From an uncultured Photobacterium sp. (GTDB taxonomy: Bacteria; Pseudomonadota; Gammaproteobacteria; Enterobacterales; Vibrionaceae), in the NCBI RefSeq assembly GCF_947039875.1, contig NZ_CAMRAN010000039.1:1-37168 (forward strand): DNA of 37,168 nt. Direction: 5' to 3'. A program made the position numbers and the translations under genes. Numbering within the stretch: position 1 is the stretch's first letter; each line of letters opens with the position of its first letter. The notes beneath the pieces are model-generated. The model made no database searches. It had not been told where the DNA came from and saw nothing but the letters and a program-made list of their open reading frames with translations. Below are positions 23,470 through 30,382 of the stretch, one piece after another.

Positions 23470-23574
23470 ATGAGACCTACAGCCTGCATTTCACGACCAA
23501 GTCCATCCCGTTTTCGCACGAGTTACGTTCCAACTACCGCGGCAAATCGAGATAAGAATAAAAATAAAAAATAA
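23470..23574 (+). CDS. Possible small basic protein (34 aa), unknown function
   Basis: Not recognised. The frame encodes 34 residues beginning MRPTACISRPSPSRFRTSYV and ending in a Lys/Asn-rich tail; the product is strongly basic and rich in Arg, Ser and Pro, without a membrane span. AAGAG lies eight bases before the ATG, and a hairpin with T residues at 23601-23630 follows the stop by about 27 bp. The coding stretch is clearly richer in G+C than the flanking spacer. It could equally be a structured non-coding RNA or a leader peptide. No long gene follows on the plus strand, which argues against a classical attenuator. Confidence 0.4.
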   Translation: MRPTACISRPSPSRFRTSYVPTTAANRDKNKNKK

Positions 23575-23600
23575 TCTTTTTCGTTAATATCTACCTATAA

Positions 23601-23630
23601 AAAAAGGAGCTAAAATTAGCTCCTTTTCTA
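23601..23630. terminator. Bidirectional terminator between moaE and the 34-aa ORF
   Basis: AAAAGGAGCTAA and TTAGCTCCTTTT (23602-23627) are a nearly uninterrupted inverted repeat with A and T flanks on both sides. It lies 15 bp beyond the moaE stop on the minus strand and can also end transcription on the plus strand. Confidence 0.87.
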
Positions 23631-23644
23631 TATCAATCAAAATC

Positions 23645-24091
23645 TTATTCTGACCATCTATCAGCGGCAGAATTGTCAGTTTCTCGCGCATCTACCCACC
23701 TACTTTCCGATGGTGTTTGTTCTTTTTTCCAAAACGGCGCGCGGGTTTTCAAATAATCCATAATGAATTCACAGGCTTCAAATGCAGCACCACGGTGAGC
23801 ACTTGTTACACCAACAAATACAATTTGATCACCTAACTCAAGATCACCAACACGATGGATCACTCGTGTTTGTAATAATGGCCACCGGCTACGTGCCTGA
23901 ACAATAATTTCTTGCAAGGCTTTTTCTGTCATGCCTGGATAATGCTCTAACGACAAACCCGTTACTACATCACCTTGGTTAAAATCACGCACTTTACCAA
24001 TAAATGTTACCACAGCGCCCGCTTCATTACCGTCAGCAAGCTTGGCATATTCATCTGCAACTGAAAAATCTTCATGTTGGACTAAAATCAT
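23645..24091 (-). CDS. moaE: Molybdopterin synthase catalytic subunit MoaE
   Basis: Large subunit of molybdopterin synthase; with MoaD it converts precursor Z (cPMP) to molybdopterin. The 148-residue protein has the typical DGNEAGAVVTFIGKVRD region, LEHYPGMTEK, HRVGDLELGD, and HRGAAFEACEFIMD, then the active-site lysine block RAPFWKKE. I chose the ATG at 24091, one base after the moaD stop and preceded by GGGGGT; the longer frame from 24136 would overlap moaD by 45 bp and add residues foreign to the family. Last gene of the operon. Confidence 0.95.
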   Translation of the reverse strand: MILVQHEDFSVADEYAKLADGNEAGAVVTFIGKVRDFNQGDVVTGLSLEHYPGMTEKALQEIIVQARSRWPLLQTRVIHRVGDLELGDQIVFVGVTSAHRGAAFEACEFIMDYLKTRAPFWKKEQTPSESRWVDARETDNSAADRWSE

Positions 24092-24092
24092 C

Positions 24093-24338
24093 TCAACCCC
24101 CAGTAACGGGTGGAAAGAAAGCGACTTCATCACCATCTTTTATCGCAGTATCTAAGTGACAAATTGTTTGATTAACTGCAACCAATAATTTGCCTGATTC
24201 TAATGCTAACTGCCATTTGTCACCACGGCTTAACAAGGCTTGACGTAAATCATCTGCTGTTGCAAATTCTGCAGCAACTTCAATCTTATCAACACCCACT
24301 AACTCTTTAATTTGAGCGAAAAACAATACATTAATCAT
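24093..24338 (-). CDS. moaD: Molybdopterin synthase sulfur-carrier subunit MoaD
   Basis: Ubiquitin-fold sulfur carrier whose C-terminal Gly-Gly is thiocarboxylated and donates sulfur in the MoaE active site. The 81-residue protein ends FFPPVTGG, the required tail. It starts at an ATG that overlaps the moaC stop as ATGA and ends one base before the moaE ATG, so the three genes are translationally coupled. Confidence 0.95.
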   Translation of the reverse strand: MINVLFFAQIKELVGVDKIEVAAEFATADDLRQALLSRGDKWQLALESGKLLVAVNQTICHLDTAIKDGDEVAFFPPVTGG

Positions 24339-24814
24339 GCTTCTGCCTTAAAGTGACCAGATTTACCGCCCGTTTTTTCAAGTAACCGTACTTGACTAAT
24401 AACCATGTCTTTTTGAACCGCTTTACACATATCATAAATGGTTAACGCAGCAACAGATGCTGCCGTTAATGCTTCCATTTCGACACCCGTTTTACCTGCA
24501 AGCTTACAGCAAGATTCAATGCGAACTTTATTTTCAGCCGGTATCGCTTGCAACTGGACTTCAACTTTCGTCAGTAATAACGGGTGACATAATGGAATTA
24601 AATCCCACGTTTTCTTTGCCGCTTGAATGCCTGCAATACGCGCTGTCGCAAACACATCACCTTTATGATGCTGACCTGAAACTATCAATGCTAAGGTTTC
24701 AGGTGCCATATGAACAAAAGCTTCTGCGCGCGCTTCTCGTACTGTTTCAGCTTTTGCCGAAACATCAACCATGTTAGCTTCGCCTGAAGCATTAATATGG
24801 GTAAACTGATTCAT
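24335..24814 (-). CDS. moaC: Cyclic pyranopterin monophosphate synthase MoaC
   Basis: Converts the MoaA product 3',8-cyclo-dihydro-GTP to cPMP. The 159-residue protein shows the family start [20 protein letters not shown] and the catalytic residues Lys51, His77 (in LCHPLLLT), Asp128 and Lys131 at the same numbers as in E. coli. I chose ATG 24814, which follows GGGAA and matches the family start; an in-frame start at 24850 would add 12 residues. In most relatives moaB lies between moaA and moaC; here 84 bp of non-coding DNA fill that gap. Confidence 0.96.
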   Translation of the reverse strand: MNQFTHINASGEANMVDVSAKAETVREARAEAFVHMAPETLALIVSGQHHKGDVFATARIAGIQAAKKTWDLIPLCHPLLLTKVEVQLQAIPAENKVRIESCCKLAGKTGVEMEALTAASVAALTIYDMCKAVQKDMVISQVRLLEKTGGKSGHFKAEA

Positions 24815-24898
24815 TCTATATTCCCAATAAAAGCAATAAGTTAAATTCAATCGAACATCTTATATCGATTGCTTATTTATTATCATTATTCGTACCAT

Positions 24899-25888
24899 CT
24901 AGCCGCCAATTGATGCCAAGTTTGGCGTCATGCCTGTTTTCCCTTCATCAAGAAAGTGGCTTACCGCTTTTGTGTTTAAACTGGCTTGAATTCGCTTAAT
25001 AAGTTGTGGTTGCTGGCTATCATCAGCCAACAAATCGCGTAATTCCACACCATCGTCACCAAAGAGACACAGGTGTAATTTACCTTTAGCTGAGATACGA
25101 AGACGATTACAGCTTTCACAAAAACTCTTTTCATACGGCATAATAAGTCCGATTTCACCAATATAATCAGGATGATAGAAAACTTGTGCTGGGCCATCAT
25201 TATTGTCTTTTACTTTCAATAACCAACCATTAGCAATGAGATGGTTACGAATACTCACACCTGAAACATGATGTTTACTAAAAAGGCTGTCCATTTCACC
25301 GGTTTGCATTAACTCGATAAAACGTAATTGGATTGGGCGAATTTTGATCCATTCTAAAAACTTTGGTAACTCTTGAGAATTAAGATCTTTAAGTAAGACT
25401 GTATTAATCTTTACTTGTTCAAAACCAGCATCAAAAGCTGCATCAATACCATCCATTACCTGATGAAACATATTTTCACCGGTAATTTGGTAGAACATCT
25501 TAGGATCTAAGCTATCAACACTGACGTTGATATGGGTTAATCCCGCTTTGCGCCATTCATGAACATGCTTTGCCATACGATAGCCGTTAGTGGTGGTTGC
25601 CACCTTTGTAATACCGGGTTGTTTGGCAACAGTCCGAATAATATCGGTAAAATCACGGCGTAAACTTGGCTCACCACCTGTGATACGCACTTTAGTGGTA
25701 CCACAATCAGCGAAAGCCGCCGTCACTCGCTGGATTTCATCCAATGCTAAAAAAGAAGGTTTCTTCTGATCCGTAGGCTGGTAGCCATCTGGCAAGCAAT
25801 AGGTACATTTGAAGTTACATACATCTGTAACAGAGAGCCGTAAATAATAAAACTTACGATGAAAACTATCTTCTAATTGTTTAGCCAC
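24899..25888 (-). CDS. moaA: GTP 3',8-cyclase MoaA
   Basis: Radical-SAM enzyme for the first step of molybdenum-cofactor synthesis. The 329-residue protein has the SAM cluster Cys24, Cys28, Cys31 (CNFKCTYC), GGEP at 70-73, the second cluster Cys256, Cys259, Cys273, and the C-terminal Gly-Gly needed for activity. I chose the GTG at 25888: AAGG precedes it at good distance, the protein then starts MAKQLEDSF and has the E. coli length. The TTG at 25903 is in frame but lies in the likely riboswitch end. A Moco RNA motif precedes it. Confidence 0.96.
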   Translation of the reverse strand: MAKQLEDSFHRKFYYLRLSVTDVCNFKCTYCLPDGYQPTDQKKPSFLALDEIQRVTAAFADCGTTKVRITGGEPSLRRDFTDIIRTVAKQPGITKVATTTNGYRMAKHVHEWRKAGLTHINVSVDSLDPKMFYQITGENMFHQVMDGIDAAFDAGFEQVKINTVLLKDLNSQELPKFLEWIKIRPIQLRFIELMQTGEMDSLFSKHHVSGVSIRNHLIANGWLLKVKDNNDGPAQVFYHPDYIGEIGLIMPYEKSFCESCNRLRISAKGKLHLCLFGDDGVELRDLLADDSQQPQLIKRIQASLNTKAVSHFLDEGKTGMTPNLASIGG

Positions 25889-26045
25889 GGAACACCTTTC
25901 CAAATGCGGGAGGCCAGTTCATTTCTAAACCAACCCTGGTGACATTATGTCACTGGCGTTAATCACTTATTGACTATTGATTACTTCCAGATGGATTAAT
26001 CAAACAGCACGTAGCAACTTAGTGAAAAAAGCTCGGAGTTATGGC
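25889..26045 (-). ncRNA. Molybdenum-cofactor (Moco) RNA motif / riboswitch candidate upstream of moaA
   Basis: The moaA leader resembles the Moco RNA motif known from gammaproteobacterial moaA. On the minus strand it begins near AACTCCGAGC (26031-26040) and ends GCCTCCCGCATTTGGAAAGG, directly at the ribosome-binding site, a block I recall as almost the same in E. coli moaA. Between them are compact stems: GTGACA/TGTCAC (25939-25953) and GATTA/TAATC around a CCATCTGG loop (about 25975-26000). Its ending inside the Shine-Dalgarno region suggests translational control by the cofactor. Exact ends are uncertain. Confidence 0.72.
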
Positions 26046-26106
26046 AGTTGTGCACATCAGTCGTTGATTAACTATTAATGTCACACAACGGCATGTCTTA
26101 TTTAAA

Positions 26107-26134
26107 AGTATCAGAGTTTTTCGAAAATTGACAA
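26107..26134 (-). promoter_or_regulatory. Candidate sigma-70 promoter for moaA
   Basis: On the minus strand TTGTCA (26129-26134) and GATACT (26107-26112) are 16 bp apart. A start near 26099 would put the Moco motif within a leader of about 210 nt. The -10 box matches the consensus at only four of six positions. Confidence 0.35.
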
Positions 26135-26234
26135 ATAACTGAAAAAAACAGGCTGACATTCTACCTTTCGAGCAGAAACACGACAATACTAGTTAGGTAT
26201 TTAACGATAAAATCATGTCAATAGTGGAGGATTT

Positions 26235-26462
26235 ATGTTCAATATAATGGAATCAGCAACGCTGGATGATATTGCACTTTATCTGCAACGAGAAGAAAAC
26301 CTTGATTCAGATTCTGCTCATGCAGCCGCTCAGCAAGTATTAGGTCATTTTATTGAAATGCGCAATAAAGGATTAATAAAAGGATGGTATTTTGATGAAC
26401 TTGGCCATTTAGAGCTATTACCGACAGACAGTGTCCAATCGTGGATTGATCAAACAAAATAA
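26235..26462 (+). CDS. Small protein of unknown function (75 aa)
   Basis: Not recognised. The 75-residue product is mostly helical by appearance, acidic at the N terminus (ATLDDIALYLQREENLDSDS), then HAAAQQVLGHFIEMRNKGL and a C-terminal part that reads KGWYFDELGHLELLPTDSV. No signal peptide or membrane span. A strong GGAGG lies four bases before the ATG, which is close but usable. A weak AAACCA/TGGTTT hairpin with T residues overlaps the stop (26461-26488). It is divergent from moaA, and the 345 bp between them hold the moaA leader. Codon use is like that of its neighbours, so I take it as real. Confidence 0.8.
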   Translation: MFNIMESATLDDIALYLQREENLDSDSAHAAAQQVLGHFIEMRNKGLIKGWYFDELGHLELLPTDSVQSWIDQTK

Positions 26463-26653
26463 ACCACCGCAGGCACAATGGTTTTTATTTTGCTTATCAA
26501 TAAAACCAAATTATAGTGAGCGGTATTTAAAAATAGTCACCAGAAAACCTTTACACAAAAAATCAATAACTTAGATAATTAGTAGTTGTTTTTACAACTT
26601 CGGCACCAGACTTGCTTGCCTACAAAAGAAGACATCTCATTAATGGTGTAATC

Positions 26654-27232
26654 ATGGCAACGCTATATATACCGCTATTATTTCAAAAGCGTCACATCCT
26701 GCCGACAGGACGGATGCAGCTTTATTTATCGACAATTACCCATGCAACAATACTAAAGATTATCTTGTCATCAAAAACAGGCATCGGTATTTGTATGTTT
26801 AGTGATAAAAAATCACAACAACGCTTATGCCATATAGGTACACGAGTCATAGTTGAAGATTTTAACCACGAACCTAACAACCAACTGATTAAATTAAATA
26901 TCTATGGCGAAGATCCGTTTAAAATCGCAAAAATAGAGCAAAGTGAAAGTGATATTATATGGGGAAACTGTCAGCAATTACCGCGCTGGCCCCAACGCGA
27001 ACTCACGACTGAACAACAATTATTATCAACACGGTTACAGCTAGTGTTTAATAAACATCCTGATTTACATAAATTACATCATCAGCAAGAATTTCATAAT
27101 CTAAGTTGGTTGTGTCAACGTTGGCTTGAAATCCTACCAGTACCGACACAAGAAAAACAGACCTTACTTAACCGTCCAGATTGTCTTTATGCTTGTGATT
27201 ACCTCATGAGCATGATCCAAACCCACCATTAA
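26654..27232 (+). CDS. LON substrate-binding-domain protein (Lon N-domain-like)
   Basis: The 192-residue product resembles stand-alone Lon N-terminal domains (PF02190 type): an opening MATLYIPLLFQKRHILPTGR, then QLYLSTITHATILK and the block TGIGICMF, followed by a region that could match the helical second half. There is no AAA or protease domain, so it is not a peptidase itself; such proteins have no firmly known role in gammaproteobacteria. I chose ATG 26654; the frame opens from a TTG at 26612 that would add 14 unlikely residues. The Shine-Dalgarno sequence is weak. ybhK follows on the same strand after 124 bp. Confidence 0.68.
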   Translation: MATLYIPLLFQKRHILPTGRMQLYLSTITHATILKIILSSKTGIGICMFSDKKSQQRLCHIGTRVIVEDFNHEPNNQLIKLNIYGEDPFKIAKIEQSESDIIWGNCQQLPRWPQRELTTEQQLLSTRLQLVFNKHPDLHKLHHQQEFHNLSWLCQRWLEILPVPTQEKQTLLNRPDCLYACDYLMSMIQTHH

Positions 27233-27356
27233 TCTTTAAATAACCGTTAATTTTCAAATAATATGATCCATCTCGACATCTACATTAACCAACAAATGCA
27301 CTAACGCATATCCTTTGTTAAAATATACTTATAATATAATAATTAGAACGAACATT

Positions 27357-28253
27357 ATGTCTACAAAGAGTACAGCAATAACACGTATTGTTGCCATTGG
27401 TGGTGGTCACGGTCTTGGTCGTGTCTTATCATCATTATCTGATTATGGCTCACAAGTCACAGGCATCGTCACTACGACAGATAACGGGGGCTCTACTGGT
27501 CGTATTCGTGCCTGCCAAGGTGGTATAGCATGGGGAGATATGCGTAATTGTATCAATCAATTAATTACCGAGCCGTCTATTGGTTCGATGATCTTTGAAT
27601 ACCGATTCCGTGGAAATGGTGAACTTAATGGACATAATTTGGGTAACTTGATGCTAACTGCATTAGATAATCTTTGCATTCGCCCTCTTGATGCAATCAA
27701 TTTAATTCGCGATATGCTTCACGTTAAGCCCTTCATCATTCCAATGTCGGAACACCCTTCTGATTTAGCCGCCATCACTTATGACGGTCAAATTATCAAT
27801 GGGGAAACCAGTGTTGATGAATTAGCTGAAATTCCCAAACGTCTTTATTTAGAACCAGCCGTACCAGCAACCAAAGAAGCCGTTAATGCCATTATAGAAG
27901 CAGATATTATTCTATTAGGGCCTGGCAGCTTTTTAACCAGCATAATGCCTGTATTGCTACTACGTGATATCGAGCAAGCTCTGAAAGTCAGCACGGCTAA
28001 AATTGCTTTTATTACTAATATAGATAAAGAAAAAGGCCCCGCTGGAGAGATGAGCCTTAAAACGATGCTACATTGGTGTGAACGCGCGATGGCGGGAAGA
28101 AAGATTGACACAATCATTACTGATGTTCATCAACCACTACTCGACCCTAAATATCAACAGATAGTGCTAGATTTAGCATCGAATAATCATGAATGGCGTC
28201 ATGATCGTAATAAATTAAAGCGTGCGATTGATAGACTCATCACTTCCCGCTAA
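27357..28253 (+). CDS. ybhK: YvcK/CofD-like family protein, YbhK
   Basis: Member of the YvcK group (CofD-related Rossmann fold); the Bacillus protein binds UDP-N-acetylglucosamine and affects cell-wall and central carbon metabolism, while the enteric YbhK role is not settled. The 298-residue protein has the nucleotide loop GGGHGLG (15-21), DNGGSTGR (42-49), GDMRNCI, HNLGNLML and GPGSFLTSIMP. I chose ATG 27357 since the protein then starts at the family position; the TTG at 27315 would add 14 residues. In E. coli ybhK lies between uvrB and moaA; here luxOU and qrr1 lie between it and uvrB. Its 3' end overlaps luxU tail to tail by 39 bp. Confidence 0.9.
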   Translation: MSTKSTAITRIVAIGGGHGLGRVLSSLSDYGSQVTGIVTTTDNGGSTGRIRACQGGIAWGDMRNCINQLITEPSIGSMIFEYRFRGNGELNGHNLGNLMLTALDNLCIRPLDAINLIRDMLHVKPFIIPMSEHPSDLAAITYDGQIINGETSVDELAEIPKRLYLEPAVPATKEAVNAIIEADIILLGPGSFLTSIMPVLLLRDIEQALKVSTAKIAFITNIDKEKGPAGEMSLKTMLHWCERAMAGRKIDTIITDVHQPLLDPKYQQIVLDLASNNHEWRHDRNKLKRAIDRLITSR

Positions 28254-28574
28254 TTGTTTATATTCAATCGCCATCCCTTCGACCATTTGCCTAAATTGTG
28301 GTAAATGGTCAATCATCCAATCATCTTGGCCTTGCCTGACTCGATATTCACATTCCTGTGCCATTAATGCCAGATCATCTGCACCAAAACTTGCTGCACT
28401 GCTTTTTATTGCATGACTAATATCACCAATTTGATTTATTGATGGTTGGCTTGAGAGTTTTTGACAATATTGCTCAAGCTCATTACTAAATACATTTAGC
28501 AAGATAACTACTGTGTCTGCACCAACTTCATCAGCCAGCTTTTTTAATGTTTCTAAATTTATATTAATTGCCAT
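28215..28574 (-). CDS. luxU: Quorum-sensing phosphotransfer protein LuxU
   Basis: Single-domain histidine phosphotransfer (HPt) protein that carries phosphate from hybrid sensor kinases to LuxO. The 119-residue helical protein has the phospho-accepting His54 in the block ISHAIKSSAASFGA, the HPt signature (HxxKSxxxxxG). The ATG overlaps the luxO stop by one base (TAATG), so translation is coupled to luxO. The last 39 bp overlap the end of ybhK on the other strand. The sensor kinases are not in this window. Confidence 0.95.
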   Translation of the reverse strand: MAININLETLKKLADEVGADTVVILLNVFSNELEQYCQKLSSQPSINQIGDISHAIKSSAASFGADDLALMAQECEYRVRQGQDDWMIDHLPQFRQMVEGMAIEYKQLAGSDESINRTL

Positions 28575-30022
28575 TAATCAATCTCCCGACTACTCACAGT
28601 CTCTTGCCAAGTTTGTAATTTACGATAAATTGTTGATGGGCTCACTTCTAATAATCCAGCAGCACGAGGGATATTTCCGTCACAAGCATCAATCGCCCAT
28701 TGAATAGCACGTTTTTCTACTATCCATAGCGGTTCAATCTTATCTTTTTGTATTTCATTAACAAATGATGTATTCACTGCTGATGTTAATGTATTTAATT
28801 GTGGATAAATTGTCATAGGAGAAGCAATTTCCGCACCAAAAATAGCATTTATAGGTGGGGGAACCATTTCTTTTGTTACTTCTTCCGCGGTATTTAGTAC
28901 AACAATATTACGAATAATATTTTGTAACTCACGGACGTTACCGGGCCAAGAATAAGATTCAAATAACTGCAACACCTCTTTAGAAAAGCGGCTAAAGTTT
29001 TTACCTTCTTCTAATGACATTAATCCCAATAATGCGTGAGCAATTTCAATAACATCATCACCACGATCTCGTAATGGTGGTAAGGTGATCGGAATCACAT
29101 GGAGTCGATAATAAAGGTCTTCTCGAAAACGGCCTTCTTGTACTTCTTGCCAAGGATTTCTATTGGTCGCGCACACAAAACGAACATCAACATGGCATGT
29201 TTTAGATGACCCAACTTTTTGATAAGTACCTGTTTGGATAAAACGCAATAATTTACTTTGTAAATCCAAATCCATCTCACAAAGCTCATCTAACATTAAG
29301 GTGCCATTATGTGCTATCTCAACAGCCCCTTGACGTTCAGTTGATGCCCCCGTAAAGGCTCCTTTTACATGACCAAATAATTCGCTTTCAATCAGTTCTT
29401 TAGGAATTGCAGCACAGTTTAAAGCAATAAACGGTTTATCATGACGTGGGCTTGCTGCATGGATAGCTTCAGCACAGACTTCTTTACCCGTTCCACTTTC
29501 ACCGGTTATAAATACGGTTGCTTTACTTGATGCCGCAGATTCAATAACGCGATAAACAGCTTGCATAGGTAAGCTGTTACCAATGAAGCCTTGATATTGT
29601 GCACCATCAGATTGTTTTGAAGGGCTATCAGACGATGACTTGGTATTACCTTTAAATATATTATTTACGGTTATTCGTAACCGATCGGCTTCACAAGGCT
29701 TAATTAAAAAATCTTGAGCGCCTTGTCGAATCGCATCGACCGCAATATCAATTGATCCATGTGCAGTCATTATAACGACGGGAATACTACCATGGTCTTG
29801 TCGAACTAATTGTAAGATTTCCATCCCCGTCATATCAGGTAAACGAAGATCTAATAAAATTAAATCTGGAATAGTTTCTTTAATAAAATGCAGTGCTTCT
29901 TTACCCGTGCCCACAATACTTACATTGAGTCCGAGAGGATTTAAGTAAGATTTATATAAGGCAGCCACTGACGCTGTATCTTCAACCATTAATACTTGGC
30001 GTTGTCGTGTAATGCTTTCCAT
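28574..30022 (-). CDS. luxO: Quorum-sensing sigma-54 response regulator LuxO
   Basis: NtrC-type activator that, when phosphorylated at low cell density, activates sigma-54 promoters of qrr sRNA genes. The 482-residue protein has a receiver domain (acidic pair Glu14-Asp15, phospho-acceptor Asp58 in [13 protein letters not shown]; counted from Met12 this is Asp47, the number used for Vibrio LuxO), an AAA+ domain with Walker A GESGTGKE (174-181), sigma-54-contact loop GAFTGA (221-226) and Walker B TLMLDE (241-246), and a C-terminal Fis-type helix-turn-helix ([20 protein letters not shown]). GGAGGAG precedes the ATG. The divergent qrr1 upstream is its expected target. Confidence 0.97.
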   Translation of the reverse strand: MESITRQRQVLMVEDTASVAALYKSYLNPLGLNVSIVGTGKEALHFIKETIPDLILLDLRLPDMTGMEILQLVRQDHGSIPVVIMTAHGSIDIAVDAIRQGAQDFLIKPCEADRLRITVNNIFKGNTKSSSDSPSKQSDGAQYQGFIGNSLPMQAVYRVIESAASSKATVFITGESGTGKEVCAEAIHAASPRHDKPFIALNCAAIPKELIESELFGHVKGAFTGASTERQGAVEIAHNGTLMLDELCEMDLDLQSKLLRFIQTGTYQKVGSSKTCHVDVRFVCATNRNPWQEVQEGRFREDLYYRLHVIPITLPPLRDRGDDVIEIAHALLGLMSLEEGKNFSRFSKEVLQLFESYSWPGNVRELQNIIRNIVVLNTAEEVTKEMVPPPINAIFGAEIASPMTIYPQLNTLTSAVNTSFVNEIQKDKIEPLWIVEKRAIQWAIDACDGNIPRAAGLLEVSPSTIYRKLQTWQETVSSREID

Positions 30023-30116
30023 TGCTCCTCCAAAAACGAACTCCTTAATCTAATTGTAATCAATACAATAGAAAGTGGGCTCCTAATTTACTTTTTTTAT
30101 ATTATGCCAGATTGAA

Positions 30117-30142
30117 TTGCATAATGATTCGCATTTTGCGAA
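30117..30142. promoter_or_regulatory. LuxO-type activator sites upstream of qrr1
   Basis: TTCGCATTTTGCGAA (30128-30142) is a palindrome that fits the LuxO pattern TTGCA-W3-TGCAA with a compensated C/G change in each arm. A weaker copy, TTGCATAATGATT, is at 30117-30129, overlapping it by two bases with centres 12 bp apart. They lie about 110-130 bp upstream of the qrr1 start, the usual enhancer distance for a sigma-54 activator, and could also affect luxO itself. Confidence 0.7.
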
Positions 30143-30224
30143 AAGCATTCTTTTTATGCGTGATAAAAAGGATACTTGGCGAAGATAAACGGACAAAAAA
30201 AGCCTATATCTCATATAAAAAAGT

Positions 30225-30240
30225 TGGCATGGAGTATGCA
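30225..30240 (+). promoter_or_regulatory. Sigma-54 (-24/-12) promoter of qrr1
   Basis: TTGGCATGGAGTATGCA holds GG at 30226-30227 and GC at 30238-30239 with exactly 10 bp between, the invariant sigma-54 spacing. The start of the sRNA then falls at about 30251, directly where the Qrr stem 1 begins. Confidence 0.88.
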
Positions 30241-30250
30241 GATATAACCG

Positions 30251-30354
30251 TGACTCTTATCTTAGGGGTCAACCTAGCCAACTGACGTTGTTTGTGAATT
30301 TTTTCACTTAACAATGAAGCCAACCGAACCTTTTTCTCGGCTGGCTTTTTTTTT
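30251..30354 (+). ncRNA. qrr1: Quorum-regulatory sRNA Qrr1
   Basis: Hfq-dependent sRNA that base-pairs with quorum-sensing mRNAs (luxR/hapR-type master regulators among others). About 104 nt. Stem 1 is TGACTC/GGGTCA (30251-30271). The conserved, mostly unpaired pairing core CCTAGCCAACTGACGTTGTT is at 30273-30292 and matches the sequence shared by Vibrio Qrr RNAs. A small GTGAA/TTCAC hairpin (30294-30307) follows. The terminator stem AGCCAACCGA/TCGGCTGGCT (about 30318-30346) runs into nine T residues. It is divergent from luxO and led by a sigma-54 promoter, the arrangement of qrr1 in other Vibrionaceae. Confidence 0.95.
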
Positions 30355-30382
30355 ACCTGTATATTCTAGTAAATATGATTAA

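Noticed and set aside
26612..26653. TTG-started extension of the Lon-domain protein
   Set aside because: No Shine-Dalgarno sequence, and the added residues do not resemble the family start; ATG 26654 fits better.
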